Shown piece after piece: positions 39,607 to 50,648 of a DNA stretch of 64,000 bases. Source of the DNA: Geomonas subterranea (GTDB lineage: Bacteria > Desulfobacterota > Desulfuromonadia > Geobacterales > Geobacteraceae). The stretch is taken from NCBI RefSeq assembly GCF_019063845.1, contig NZ_CP077683.1, positions 4,332,501 to 4,396,500 of the forward strand, given 5' to 3'. Position numbers and translations under genes: made by a program. A model generated the notes under the pieces. That model saw only the letters and a program-made list of their open reading frames with translations. It did no database searches and had not been told where the DNA came from. Numbering within the stretch: position 1 is the stretch's first letter; each line of letters starts with the position of its first letter.

Positions 39607-40686
39607 ATGGCAATCGCACATGAACATGGCGGCAACGTCTTCGCCGTGGCCAGAAACCTCGGCCTGGCGCCGGAGCGGATCATCGACTTCTCCGCCAGCA
39701 TCAACCCGCTGGGGATGGCGCCCGGGGTGCGCGAGGCGCTGACGGCAAGCCTGGACCGCCTGCTCCATTACCCGGACAAGGGGGCCGCCGAGCTCAAGCA
39801 GGCGCTGGCGGCCTACCACGGCGTCGACTCCTCCTCAATAGCCGTGGCCAACGGTTCCACCGAACTGATACACCTGCTGCCGCGCACCTTTCCGGGGCGG
39901 AAGGCCCTCGTCGTGGCGCCCGCTTTCGCCGAGTACGCCCTGGCCCTGGAGCGGGCGGGGTGGCAGGTCGATTACTTCCTCCTCGCTCCGGACGACGATT
40001 TCGTGCTTCGGTTGCCGGAACTCGCGCAAGCGCTCGGTGCCGGGTATGACATGCTCTTTCTTTGCAACCCCGGCAATCCGGCGGGGAACCTGCTGCCGCA
40101 GCGGGAGGTGGCCGGTGTCATCGACCTTTGCCGGGAGAGCGGCACCTTTCTCGTGCTGGACGAGGCGTTCATCGATTTCTGCGAGGAGGAGTCGGCGAAA
40201 CACCTGGTTTTGGGTAACCCCCGGGCCGTCCTGCTCCGCTCCATGACCAAGTTTTTCGGGATTCCCGGGTTGCGCCTGGGGTACGCCATCGCCGCGGCGG
40301 AGACGGTCGCGCAAATCGTCGCGCAGCAGGATCCCTGGAGCGTGAATACGGCGGCCCAGGTGGCGGGCATCGCCTCGCTGGCTGACGCGGAGTACTGCCG
40401 CCGCACCAGGAGTTACGTCGACGGTGAGCGGGTGCGGCTTGCCGCCGCCCTCGCGGATATCCCCGGCCTCCGGGTCTTCCCGGGGCGGGCCAATTACCTG
40501 CTGGTCCGGATACTGCGTGAGGGGGTGACTGCGGGAGTGCTGCGCAAGGCGCTGCTTGCGAAGGGGATGCTGATCAGGGACTGCAGCAACTTTCAGGGGC
40601 TGGACCAGAGCTTTTTCAGGGTCGCGGTACGGCTCAAGGAGGAAAACGACCTGCTGCTGCGAGCCCTGGCGGCGGAGTTGGCATAA
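39607..40686 (+). CDS. cobD: L-threonine-O-3-phosphate decarboxylase (CobD/CobC)
   Basis: A 359-residue PLP enzyme of the class I aminotransferase fold that makes aminopropanol phosphate for the B12 nucleotide loop. EHGGNVFAVARNLG and DFSASINPLGMAPGV at the N-terminus are typical. The PLP lysine is K215 in SMTKFFGIPGLRLGY, and FLCNPGNPAGNLL and LDEAFIDF are present. It works with CbiB, encoded just upstream. Last gene of the cluster; a terminator follows. Confidence 0.92.
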   Translation: MAIAHEHGGNVFAVARNLGLAPERIIDFSASINPLGMAPGVREALTASLDRLLHYPDKGAAELKQALAAYHGVDSSSIAVANGSTELIHLLPRTFPGRKALVVAPAFAEYALALERAGWQVDYFLLAPDDDFVLRLPELAQALGAGYDMLFLCNPGNPAGNLLPQREVAGVIDLCRESGTFLVLDEAFIDFCEEESAKHLVLGNPRAVLLRSMTKFFGIPGLRLGYAIAAAETVAQIVAQQDPWSVNTAAQVAGIASLADAEYCRRTRSYVDGERVRLAAALADIPGLRVFPGRANYLLVRILREGVTAGVLRKALLAKGMLIRDCSNFQGLDQSFFRVAVRLKEENDLLLRALAAELA

Positions 40687-40837
40687 GTCGGGGTGGGCGG
40701 GAGGACGTGCGGGCGCGCAGCGCTCCGTGGAGAAACTCAGCGTCAGCGGCAAATTCGGGGAACCAGGGCTCAACTTCAACCGGGCATGGGCGAATCGAAA
40801 ACTCATCGTTCGCCGTAACTTTGGAGAGAACAAAAAG

Positions 40838-40863
40838 AGGCCAACCGGATGCCCGGTTGGCCT
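40838..40863 (+). terminator. Terminator between convergent cobD and PilZ genes
   Basis: Perfect 11-bp stem AGGCCAACCGG/CCGGTTGGCCT with an ATGC loop, preceded by AAAAAG and followed by TTGTCT. Confidence 0.75.
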
Positions 40864-40913
40864 TGTCTGATATTGCATTGCAGTCTTGGCGGCCGGCCTC
40901 GCGGCGGCCGCTT

Positions 40914-41645
40914 TTAGCTGTTGGGGAGGGAGTAGAAGTCCTTGCGGCACAGTCTGATGCGCTTGATCTCCTCGTTGCAGACGTAACGGACGATGGCGTC
41001 GCGGTCCCTCTCGTTGATGTGCATGAAGCGCAGCCCCGCGCTGTGGAGCACGCCGTCGCCGCTGGTGATCTTCTCGCAGTGCATCACCTGGGCGACCACC
41101 GGCACTACTTTCGGTTCGGGCAGCGGCAGATGGAAGGTGGCGTACACGATGTCGTCCCGGGTCATCTCCATCTCGGTCTCGGTGCGCAACCCGCCACCGC
41201 TTATGTTGACGATTCTCGGGAGGCTGCTCTGGGTTGCCACCCGCAGCCCGGCGGTGCCGCTTTCCTCGGCGGTGCCTGCGGTCACGTTGAACAGGATCAC
41301 CGGGATGTCAGTGTCGAGGCGGAAGTATTCTCTCTGGTCCTCGGGTGTCACCCGGTCGGTGAAGGCGACACGCAGGTCCTCCTCGGCATGATCGTCCAGC
41401 ACCACCCCTTTGCAGCGATAGCTGTTGCCGCCTACGCCGACCCGGACCACCAGTGGCGCTTCGCGCCGCAGCAGTACCCCGTCGGGCAGCTTCTCGCGGG
41501 ACAGCCTGAGGCGGACCTCGGCGTCGTTTATCTCGGTGACTACCGCGCCGTCATTGAAAACCGTGTTCCCTGATAACGCCACTTCGACCCGCGCTTTCTG
41601 GCCGGGCTGGAAGTAGTCCTTATAGTTGTAGGTTCCGTTTTGCAT
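40914..41645 (-). CDS. PilZ-domain c-di-GMP-binding protein (YcgR-like)
   Basis: A 243-residue protein. N-terminal PilZN/flagellar-brake-like barrel about 1-105. The C-terminal PilZ domain has both c-di-GMP motifs: RxxxR as REYFR (about 111-115) and NxSxxG as NISGGGL (about 153-159). It is probably a c-di-GMP effector for motility or surface behaviour. I prefer the ATG start to the TTG 11 codons upstream, although its ribosome-binding site is weak. A diguanylate cyclase lies 3.6 kb away. Confidence 0.88.
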   Translation of the reverse strand: MQNGTYNYKDYFQPGQKARVEVALSGNTVFNDGAVVTEINDAEVRLRLSREKLPDGVLLRREAPLVVRVGVGGNSYRCKGVVLDDHAEEDLRVAFTDRVTPEDQREYFRLDTDIPVILFNVTAGTAEESGTAGLRVATQSSLPRIVNISGGGLRTETEMEMTRDDIVYATFHLPLPEPKVVPVVAQVMHCEKITSGDGVLHSAGLRFMHINERDRDAIVRYVCNEEIKRIRLCRKDFYSLPNS

Positions 41646-41876
41646 GAGGCGCCGTCCACTCAAATTAAATAACAGCAAAGCTACAGCTGCCTACGGGATG
41701 CAATACAAACGCCAACGGGGACCTCAGTGCCGGCGGGTCAGGCAAGTGTTTGATCTAACTGGTGTGACTCATTCAGTGTTTTTAATTGTCATCCGGTCCT
41801 ATCCGCCAAAGACCCGAAAAACTGGGCCATATCACCGGATACACACGCGAAGTTTCCTTTAATTACAATATTTTTC

Positions 41877-41920
41877 TTGACATCGAAGCCTCGCTGGCTA
41901 TTCTAAAACGAAATCATTTC
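41877..41920 (+). promoter_or_regulatory. Promoter and candidate Zur operator of the zur-znu operon
   Basis: TTGACA (41877-41882), a 16-bp spacer and TATTCT (41899-41904) form a strong sigma70 promoter. Immediately after it, at the expected transcription start, GAAATCATTTC (41910-41920) is a perfect inverted repeat within AAACGAAAT-C-ATTTCTGTTT. A Zur repressor bound there would block initiation. Confidence 0.65.
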
Positions 41921-41936
41921 TGTTTAGAGGCGGGGT

Positions 41937-42371
41937 ATGAACCAGTGTCACGCAACGGCCTTGAAGGCCGCCGGTATGAAGGCGACGCCCAAGAGGCTGG
42001 CCATCCTCGAGATGCTCGAGGCCGAGCCGGGATACGCGAGCCCCGAGGAATTGTGGAAGAGGTTGAAGGATCGTTTCGACCGGCTGGGCCTTCCCACGGT
42101 GTACCGCAACCTGGAGGAACTCTCCGCCAGCGGTGTCCTTTCCAAGGTGATCCACCCTAACCGCCAGCTTTACTACTACTTCTGCAGCAACCGTGAGCAC
42201 CATCACCACTTCGTCTGCCTCTCCTGCCGCAAGGTCGAGGATATCCCCGCGTGCGGCATCGAGGCGTTGGAGCAGGAGGTGTCCAGGCGCAACGGCGGGA
42301 AGGTGCTTTCACACATCCTGCAGTTGAATGGACTGTGCGGCGGCTGTGCTGACAACGGAGATAAACGATGA
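41937..42371 (+). CDS. zur: Fur-family zinc uptake regulator (Zur-like)
   Basis: A 144-residue Fur-superfamily protein. Winged-helix DNA-binding domain about 1-80 (TPKRLAILEMLEA; LPTVYRNLEELSASGVL). Metal domain with HHHHFVCLSCRKVEDI (C94, C97) and C134/C137, the structural zinc CxxC pair. The Zur assignment rests on its place as the first gene of a znuACB operon. PerR or Fur specificity is the alternative. GGCGGGGT precedes the ATG. It overlaps znuA by 4 bp. Confidence 0.85.
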   Translation: MNQCHATALKAAGMKATPKRLAILEMLEAEPGYASPEELWKRLKDRFDRLGLPTVYRNLEELSASGVLSKVIHPNRQLYYYFCSNREHHHHFVCLSCRKVEDIPACGIEALEQEVSRRNGGKVLSHILQLNGLCGGCADNGDKR

Positions 42372-43297
42372 AATGGCTTCTGGCGTTGCTTCTGGCGCTC
42401 CTTCTGGTGGTGCCTGGATGCAGCAGTGAAAAACGGCAGACCAACGGCAAACTGCAGGTGGTGACCACCCTGTTCCCGCTCTACGACTTCGCACGGACCA
42501 TAGGCGGCGACCGCGCCGATGTCACCCTGCTGCTCCCCCCCGGGGTCGAGCCGCACTCCTTCGAGCCGCGCCCTGAGGACGTGGTGCGCGTGAACCGGGC
42601 CGATCTCTTCGTCTATACCAATGCCGCGATGGAACCGTGGGCCGCCAACATCATCTCCGGCATCGACCAGGGCAAGGTCGAGGTAGTAGAAGGGGGGAAG
42701 GGGATCGCCCTGAGGCAGGGGCCGGTATCGGAGCAGCACCGCGGGGAGCGTGCCAACGCCCACGAAGGGAAGGGGAGCGATCCCCATATCTGGCTGGATT
42801 TCGACAACGCCCGCGCCATCGCCAGGAACATCCTCGCCGCCTACGTCGCCCGCGATCCCCGGAACAAGACGTTCTACCAGCAGAACGCGGCCAAGCTCGA
42901 CGGCCAGTTGGCCGCCCTGGATCAGCGTTTCAAGGACACCCTGGCCCGCTGCCCGAAGAAGGTTCTGTTGCATGGCGGGCACTACGCGTTCGGGTATCTC
43001 GCCAGGCGCTATGGGCTGCAATACATTTCCGCCTCGGCGGTGAACGCCGACGCCGAACCCACACCGGCCAAGCTGGCCGAACTGGTGCAGGTGATGCGCC
43101 GTGAGCACCTGAACTACGTCTACACCGAGGAGCTGCTGAGCCCGAGGCTCGCCGAGACCATCGCCCGCGAGACCGGGGCCAAGGTGCTCATGCTGCGGGC
43201 CGGGCATAACGTCACCAGGGACGACCTCCAGCGCGGCGTCACCTTCATCTCCCTCATGGAAGAAAATCTCCAGAACCTGAAGACGGGACTGCAATGA
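42368..43297 (+). CDS. znuA: Zinc ABC transporter substrate-binding lipoprotein ZnuA
   Basis: A 309-residue cluster A-I metal-binding protein. Lipobox VVPGC makes Cys18 the likely anchor. Metal ligands are recognisable in GVEPHSFEP (about 58-66), DPHIWLD (about 138-144) and LLHGGHYAFGYLARRYGL (about 199-216), with a Glu/Asp at the C-terminal domain. The loop between the first two ligands holds only a few His (SEQHRGERANAH), shorter than the His-rich loop of E. coli ZnuA. Coupled by overlapping stops and starts to zur and znuC. Confidence 0.92.
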   Translation: MKWLLALLLALLLVVPGCSSEKRQTNGKLQVVTTLFPLYDFARTIGGDRADVTLLLPPGVEPHSFEPRPEDVVRVNRADLFVYTNAAMEPWAANIISGIDQGKVEVVEGGKGIALRQGPVSEQHRGERANAHEGKGSDPHIWLDFDNARAIARNILAAYVARDPRNKTFYQQNAAKLDGQLAALDQRFKDTLARCPKKVLLHGGHYAFGYLARRYGLQYISASAVNADAEPTPAKLAELVQVMRREHLNYVYTEELLSPRLAETIARETGAKVLMLRAGHNVTRDDLQRGVTFISLMEENLQNLKTGLQ

Positions 43298-44046
43298 AAG
43301 ACAAGGCTCTCAGCGTGCGCAACCTCTGCGCCGGCTACCACGGCACCGAGGTGCTGCAGGACATCAGCTTCAGCGTGAACGCCGGCGACTACGTCGGGAT
43401 CTGCGGCCCCAACGGGTCGGGCAAGAGCACCATGATCAAGATCCTCCTGTCGCTCCTCGCGCCCACCTCGGGGGAGGTGTCCCTGTTGGGGACCCCGCAG
43501 TGCTCATTTGACCAATGGCACAGGATCGGCTACCTGCCGCAGGGGCTGCAGTTTTTCAACCCGCACTTCCCGGCGACGGTGGACGAGGTGGTCCGCCTGG
43601 GGCGGCTCTCCGCGAAAAAGTTTCCGCGGCGTTTCAACCGGGAGGACGCCCTGGCGGTGGAACGGACCATGGAGTGGATGGGCATCTCCCACATCAAGGG
43701 GGCGATGATCGGTGAGCTTTCGGGGGGGCTGCGGCAGCGGGTGCTCCTGGCCCGGGCGCTGGTGAACGACCCCTCGCTGCTGATCATGGACGAACCGACC
43801 ACGGCGCTCGATCCCGAGACCAGGGAAAGCTTTTACAAGCTCATCTTCGAAATGAACCAGGAGAAGAAGTGCACCGTGCTCCTGGTCACCCACGACACCG
43901 CCACCATCGGAAAGTACGCATCGCACCTTTTGTACCTGGACAAGAAGGTGATCTTCTACGGCAGTTTCGATGATTTCTGCAACTCCCCAGAAATGACGGG
44001 GTTCTTCGGGGAGCATGGGCAGCACCTGGTCTGCCATAGGCATTAA
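43294..44046 (+). CDS. znuC: Zinc ABC transporter ATPase ZnuC
   Basis: A 250-residue ABC ATPase with Walker A GPNGSGKST (about 38-46), Q-loop region IGYLPQGLQFF, signature LSGGLRQRV (about 143-151), Walker B LLIMDEPTTALD and H-loop VTHD. It overlaps znuA by 4 bp. Confidence 0.93.
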   Translation: MKDKALSVRNLCAGYHGTEVLQDISFSVNAGDYVGICGPNGSGKSTMIKILLSLLAPTSGEVSLLGTPQCSFDQWHRIGYLPQGLQFFNPHFPATVDEVVRLGRLSAKKFPRRFNREDALAVERTMEWMGISHIKGAMIGELSGGLRQRVLLARALVNDPSLLIMDEPTTALDPETRESFYKLIFEMNQEKKCTVLLVTHDTATIGKYASHLLYLDKKVIFYGSFDDFCNSPEMTGFFGEHGQHLVCHRH

Positions 44047-44091
44047 AGTCCTGCGTCCTCCCCCTCCCGTCAAGGGAAGGGGGCTGGTACA

Positions 44092-44118
44092 CGTAGGGGC
44101 GAATAAATATTCGCCCTG
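44092..44118. repeat. Single-arm GTAGGGGCGAATAAT repeat between znuC and znuB
   Basis: CGTAGGGGCGAATAAATATT CGCCC, one palindromic arm only, with the opposite arm missing. A short GC-rich repeat fragment precedes it (44049-44082). Confidence 0.75.
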
Positions 44119-44133
44119 TCTTTGAGGTTTGAA

Positions 44134-44958
44134 ATGAATCTGAACGAGATGCTCAGCTACGGCTTCATGCAGAGGGCGCTTGTCGGCGGGTCGCTGATCG
44201 CGATCCTCTGCTCGGTGCTCGGGGTGTTCCTCGTGCTGCGCAGGCTCTCGCTGATCGGCGACGGCCTCGCCCACGTCACCTTCGGCAGCGTCGCCCTGGC
44301 GCTCTTTTTCCGGCTGCACTCGGTCTACATGACCCTCTCCATCATCCCGGTGGTGCTCGCCTCGGCCCTGGGGATCCTGAAGCTGGCCCAGAAGGCCAGG
44401 ATCTATGGCGACGCGGCCATCGGCATGGTCTCCGCCATCGGCATCGCAACCGGCGTGCTGCTTGCCAGTATCGCCGGCGGGTTCAACGTCGATCTTTTCA
44501 GCTACCTCTTCGGCAACATCCTCTCTATCAGCTCGAGCGAACTGGCCATCGCGGCGGTGCTCTTCTTCATCGTCATCGCCGGTGTTTTCATGTTCTACAA
44601 CGAGCTCTTCGCAAGCACCTTCGACGAGGAACTGGCCAAGAGTTCCGGGCTGAACACGGACCGCATCAACTCGGTCCTGGTACTGCTCACCGCCCTGACC
44701 GTGGTGCTCGCCATGAAGGTGGTGGGGATCATGCTGATCTCTGCGCTCCTCATCCTGCCGGCCGTTTCCGCCCTTCAGATCGCCAAGGGATTCAAGACCG
44801 CCATCGTGTCGGCAGCCGGGATCGGCGTCGCTACGGTCATCTGCGGCATCTCGGTCTCCTTCGTCATGAACCTCCCGACCGGCGCCACCATCGTGCTGAT
44901 CAACTTCGCCGTCTTTCTCTGTGCCTTCGCCGCCCGTCCGCTGCTGCGCCACTCCTGA
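44134..44958 (+). CDS. znuB: Zinc ABC transporter permease ZnuB
   Basis: A 274-residue ABC-3 type permease with about eight hydrophobic helices. LVGGSLIAILCSVLGVFLVLRR near the N-terminus and SLIGDGLAHVTFGSVAL (about 39-55) are the family hallmarks. The start is the ATG behind TGAGGTTTGAA. It is separated from znuC by 87 bp containing a repeat arm. Confidence 0.92.
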   Translation: MNLNEMLSYGFMQRALVGGSLIAILCSVLGVFLVLRRLSLIGDGLAHVTFGSVALALFFRLHSVYMTLSIIPVVLASALGILKLAQKARIYGDAAIGMVSAIGIATGVLLASIAGGFNVDLFSYLFGNILSISSSELAIAAVLFFIVIAGVFMFYNELFASTFDEELAKSSGLNTDRINSVLVLLTALTVVLAMKVVGIMLISALLILPAVSALQIAKGFKTAIVSAAGIGVATVICGISVSFVMNLPTGATIVLINFAVFLCAFAARPLLRHS

Positions 44959-46276
44959 TACGGCACGTTCCTGATCGATCCGGGAATTCCGATACAGCCA
45001 CCGGTTTCCCCTGCCCGTGCCGGATGAGGTCTGGGTGCGGAGGAAGGTGCCATCCTTCCGGCACGTTGCGGCTTCACCCACCCCCCGGCCGCCTCCCGTT
45101 ATCGTGGCAACATCCTGCGACCGTTTTTTTAATCCCCCGATCAACTTTCCGGAAGCGCCGCCGATAAGGACAATGGGCGGATTTTTGCGCCACTACTGAC
45201 GAGGCGGCGGGATGATCGAGGCAAAGGGATGGGTGACTGCGCAGGTCGGCGAGAGGTTCGCCGGCCACAACCGGGTGCTGGGGGTGATCGCCTCGCTCCT
45301 GGTCGGGCTGGTGCTGCTCGACATCTACCTGGTTCCTCCACCGCCCCCCTGGGCGCTGTACGCGGTGCTCTCCTCGCTGGTTGTGGCCGGCGCGTTCCTG
45401 CTGACGCGGCGGCTGCTCCCCGACGGCCAACTCAAGGCGTCACTGGAGCTGGTGCTGCTCCTTGCCTACCTCGTTTTCGTCTGCTGGTGCACCGGCAGGA
45501 CCGACAGCCCATTCATTCCCGCCATCTACCTCGTCCTCATGGCGACATCTCTCACCTTGGGCAGGCGCATCACCTATCTCATGGCCGGACTCGCCGTCGC
45601 CTCCTACTCGTTGCTGGCGGCAGGTGAATACCCACCGCTGTGGAGCCAGATCCCCGGCTACCTGATCCGCGTCATCCCCTTCATCCTGATCGCGCACGTC
45701 GGCGCCATCCTCGCCGGGGAGACCGAGGCCGCCCGCTGCGAGGTGGAACGCCTCTCGCTCACCGACGACCTCACCGAGCTGAACAACATGCGCAGCTTCG
45801 AGGCCCTTGCCCTGCAGCAGGAGAAGGTTGCGCGCCGTTACCAGGCCCCCTTCGCGATCTGCATGCTGGACGCCGACAACCTGAAGCAGATCAACGACCG
45901 CTACGGTCACCTGGCGGGGACGGAGCTGATCAAGTGGACCGCCAGGGTGATCCGCTCGAACATCCGTGAGAGCGACATCGCGGCGCGCTTCGGCGGGGAC
46001 GAATTCATCATCATGTACACCGACCACGACAAGGAGCAGATCCGCCCGGCTGTGGAGCGGATCGTGCGCGCCATGAACTCCTGCCCCTTCAGCTACGATG
46101 GTAACCTGATCGAATGCACCCTGTCCGCCGGCATCGCCTCATTCCCCTGGGATGGGGACGACCTCAAGAGCGTGGTGAAGCAGGCGGACCAGGCCATGTA
46201 CCGCAGCAAGCGGCTGGGGAAGAACCGGGTTTCTTTGGCGGAGTCGGAGCGTGAGCCGGCGGTGGAGTTGGAGAAG

Positions 46277-47707
<1,431 letters not shown>

Positions 47708-47760
47708 AAGGATGAGCCTGTCGTCAGTGAAGCATCTGGCGCGGAGCCGTCATAACAACC

Positions 47761-47789
47761 AAAAAGAGGGCGGCATGGCTGCCGCCCTC
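47761..47789 (-). terminator. Rho-independent terminator
   Basis: Stem GAGGGCGGCA/TGCCGCCCTC with a 4-nt loop, followed by T5 on the minus strand. It lies past the stop of the thioredoxin-like gene, between it and cls. Confidence 0.85.
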
Positions 47790-47823
47790 CGGTGGAAATA
47801 GGCAACTGCGTGACGTGCCTGGA

Positions 47824-48384
47824 TCAAAGCAGCGTGAAGGGGTGGGCCCGCCTGGTCCACTCGCTTTCCGGGTACTGTGTGGAGAGCTGCTGGTAGATCT
47901 CCTTGAGCGCCGCGGGATCGTGGCTGGAGCTGAAACGGGCCACGCCGCGCAGGTACACCGCCTCGGGAGCCGCCGCGCATTCCGGGCAGCCGTTCAGCAG
48001 GGTGCTCAGCTGGATCACGGCCTCGTTGAACTGGCCGTCCCCCACGTGCACCTTGCCAATCCCCAGTAGCACCGCCCCCACCATGTCCTCGGGGGGGATG
48101 AACCCGACGGTCCGCTGGTGCTCGCGCCCGTAGAGGTCGAGGGTGATCAGGGTCGGGGTCCACGACACCCGGTAATCACCTGTCTGGGTTGTGTTCGCCA
48201 CCGGGATCCGGACCGGCACCACGCGGTCGGAAATGAAGTTCATCACGTCGGGGTCGGCGAAGGTGACCTCTTCCATCTGCTTGCAGCCGATACATTCCGG
48301 GCTGAAGAATTCCAGCAGAACGGTCTTCTGTTCGGCTTTGGCCCGAGCCAGCGCTTTGCCCATGTCCGTTTCCCAAGGTATCAT
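47824..48384 (-). CDS. Thioredoxin-fold protein with helical (TPR-like) tail
   Basis: A 186-residue protein. Thioredoxin-like domain about 1-105 with redox motif CIGC (FFSPECIGCKQME, about 31-34) and the cis-Pro region VSWTPTLITLD. The C-terminal 70 residues are helical (IQLSTLLNGCPECAAAPEAVYLRGVARF) and resemble a TPR pair. No signal peptide, so cytosolic, probably a thiol-disulfide or sensor function. GGAGGAGGGTTTACC precedes the ATG. Confidence 0.8.
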   Translation of the reverse strand: MIPWETDMGKALARAKAEQKTVLLEFFSPECIGCKQMEEVTFADPDVMNFISDRVVPVRIPVANTTQTGDYRVSWTPTLITLDLYGREHQRTVGFIPPEDMVGAVLLGIGKVHVGDGQFNEAVIQLSTLLNGCPECAAAPEAVYLRGVARFSSSHDPAALKEIYQQLSTQYPESEWTRRAHPFTLL

Positions 48385-48464
48385 GGTAAACCCTCCTCCC
48401 GGTTATCATTAAACCCACGCTAAAGGGTAGCCTTTGGATTTCCCGTGTCAAGTCCCCTAACCGC

Positions 48465-48492
48465 TTGCAGTTTTGGGCGAAATGCATATAAT
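48465..48492 (+). promoter_or_regulatory. Sigma70 promoter of rsmB
   Basis: TTGCAG, a 16-bp spacer and a perfect TATAAT. The -10 hexamer overlaps an in-frame ATG (48491), which therefore cannot be the start codon because transcription begins later. Confidence 0.65.
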
Positions 48493-48535
48493 GAATCCGG
48501 CCCAGCCCAGACACTCACGCCTGAAAGGAAGTATT

Positions 48536-49885
48536 TTGTCCAGCAAAAACCCGCGCCGCGCCGCCTTCGACATCCTGCTTCGCATTGAAAAAGAGAAGTC
48601 CTTCGCAGACATCCTGATTGACCACGAACTGTCCAAGGACATGATCAAGGGGGCCGACCGCGGCCTTCTCACCGAACTGGTGTACGGCGTGCTGCGCCGG
48701 CAGGGGACCCTGGACCACATCATCGGGCAGTTTTCCAAGCAGAGGACCGACAAACTCGAGCTCTACGTGCTGCTGTTGTTGCGCCTGGGGCTGTACCAGA
48801 GTTTCTTCCTCGACCGCGTCCCGGTCTCGGCCGCGGTGAACGAGACGGTGAAGCTCGCCAAGGAACTCGCGCCGCGCGCCTCGGGCTTCATCAACGCCAT
48901 CCTGAGGAACGCCGACCGAAACCGCGACAACATAAGCTACCCCGACCGCGCCGAAAACCCGGTCGGGTACCTGGCGGTCCGCTACTCCCATCCCGCCTGG
49001 CTCACCAAACAGTGGTGCGACCAGTTGGGGGTGGACGGGGCCGAGGAACTCGCCGCCGCCATGTCCGAGCCGCCTCCTTTCACCATCCGGGTCAACACCC
49101 TGCGCACCTCCCGGGAGGCGCTCATGGCGCGCCTGGCCGAGGAGGGGATCAACTGTGGCGAGACCCGCTGGTCCCCCGACGGCATCCGGTTGAACCAGTC
49201 CGGGCTCATCTCGCGGCTTCCGTCCTTCCGTGACGGGCTCTTCACCGTGCAGGACGAGTCCTCGCAGCTCGCGCCCCTGTTTCTCGCGCCGGAAAAGGGA
49301 GACCGGGTGCTGGACGCCTGCGCGGCCCCGGGAGGTAAGACCACCCAGATCGCCCAGCTCATGGGGGACTCCGGCGAGATCTACGCCTGCGACGTGAACC
49401 ACAAGAAGCTCAGGCTGATCAAGGAGACCTGCGACCGGCTCGGGATCAACTCGGTGCGCACCTTCACCATGGACGCCACGGCACCTTCCCCCGCGATCAA
49501 GGAGGTCACCTTCCAGAGGATCCTGGTGGACGCGCCCTGCTCGGGGCTCGGGGTGATCCGGCGCAACCCGGAGGGGAAGTGGAGCAAGTCCCCGGAAGAC
49601 CTGCTGCCGCAGGCGCGCACCCAGGTCACCATCCTGGAGAACCTCTGCAAGTACCTGGAGAAGGATGGCACGCTCCTCTACGCCACCTGCTCCACCAGCG
49701 TGCAGGAGAACGAGTACGTCATCGACACCTTCCTGCGCGAGCACCCCGAGTTCGTCGCCGAGGACCTGCGCACGCTCTTCCCCGGGTTCGCGCCGCTCTT
49801 CACCGAGCGCGGCTTCTTCAGAAGCTGGCCGCACCGCGACGGCATGGACGGCTTCTTCGCCGCCCGCCTCAAGAAAACGAAGTAG
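48536..49885 (+). CDS. rsmB: 16S rRNA (cytosine-967-C5) methyltransferase RsmB
   Basis: A 449-residue RNA m5C methyltransferase. N-terminal NusB-like domain about 1-140, then a Rossmann methyltransferase with [16 protein letters not shown] (about 260-275). The two cysteines typical of the family are in VDAPCSGLG and [12 protein letters not shown] place the start at TTG with GGAAG four bases upstream. The ATGs further upstream lie within or before the promoter -10 element. Followed by rpe after 8 bp. Confidence 0.93.
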   Translation: MSSKNPRRAAFDILLRIEKEKSFADILIDHELSKDMIKGADRGLLTELVYGVLRRQGTLDHIIGQFSKQRTDKLELYVLLLLRLGLYQSFFLDRVPVSAAVNETVKLAKELAPRASGFINAILRNADRNRDNISYPDRAENPVGYLAVRYSHPAWLTKQWCDQLGVDGAEELAAAMSEPPPFTIRVNTLRTSREALMARLAEEGINCGETRWSPDGIRLNQSGLISRLPSFRDGLFTVQDESSQLAPLFLAPEKGDRVLDACAAPGGKTTQIAQLMGDSGEIYACDVNHKKLRLIKETCDRLGINSVRTFTMDATAPSPAIKEVTFQRILVDAPCSGLGVIRRNPEGKWSKSPEDLLPQARTQVTILENLCKYLEKDGTLLYATCSTSVQENEYVIDTFLREHPEFVAEDLRTLFPGFAPLFTERGFFRSWPHRDGMDGFFAARLKKTK

Positions 49886-49893
49886 GAGACCCC

Positions 49894-50559
49894 ATGAAAA
49901 AGATCGCACCTTCCATACTTTCCGCCGATTTCGCACGCCTGGGCGAGGAGATCAAGGCCATCGAGACGGCAGGCGCCGACTACGTCCACATCGACGTGAT
50001 GGACGGCCAGTTCGTCCCCAACATCACCATCGGGCCGCTCATCGTCGAGGCCGCGCGCCGGGTGACCACGCTGCCGCTCGACGTGCACCTGATGATCGTC
50101 GACCCGGACCGCTACATCCCGGACTTCGCCAAGGCGGGGAGCGATATCATCGTGGTGCACGCCGAGGCGACCAACCACCTGCACCGCACCATCCAGCTGA
50201 TCAAGTCCCTGGGCAAGAAGGCGGGGGTGTCGCTCAACCCCGCGACGCCGCTGAGCGTGCTCGACTACGTCATGGAGGAGCTGGACCTGATCCTCCTGAT
50301 GACGGTGAACCCGGGCTTTGGAGGGCAGTCCTTCATCGAGGCCTGCATCCCCAAGATCCAGGCACTGCGCGCGACCATGGACCGCAGGGGGATCGAGGCG
50401 GAGCTCGAGGTGGACGGCGGAGTCAAGACCGACAACATCGCCCGCATCGCCCATGCCGGCGCCGACGTCTTCGTGGCCGGCAGCGCCGTCTTTAACTCCC
50501 CCGATTACGCAGCCACCATCGCCGAGTTGAAGCGGCGGGCCAAGGAGCCGGTGCTCTGA
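49894..50559 (+). CDS. rpe: Ribulose-phosphate 3-epimerase
   Basis: A 221-residue TIM-barrel enzyme of the pentose phosphate pathway. [17 protein letters not shown] at the N-terminus, [17 protein letters not shown] (metal-binding His and Asp), [27 protein letters not shown] and [11 protein letters not shown] are all conserved. GTAGGAGACCCC precedes the ATG. It sits in an operon with rsmB and the downstream Nudix gene. Confidence 0.96.
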   Translation: MKKIAPSILSADFARLGEEIKAIETAGADYVHIDVMDGQFVPNITIGPLIVEAARRVTTLPLDVHLMIVDPDRYIPDFAKAGSDIIVVHAEATNHLHRTIQLIKSLGKKAGVSLNPATPLSVLDYVMEELDLILLMTVNPGFGGQSFIEACIPKIQALRATMDRRGIEAELEVDGGVKTDNIARIAHAGADVFVAGSAVFNSPDYAATIAELKRRAKEPVL

Positions 50560-50648
50560 TAGCGGAGCAGGGACAGGAACGGCCGGGGTCTCCGGCCGCG
50601 ATCAGGGAGAGGCTGAAGGCCTCTCTCGCCGCGCGCCGCCGCGTTCCC

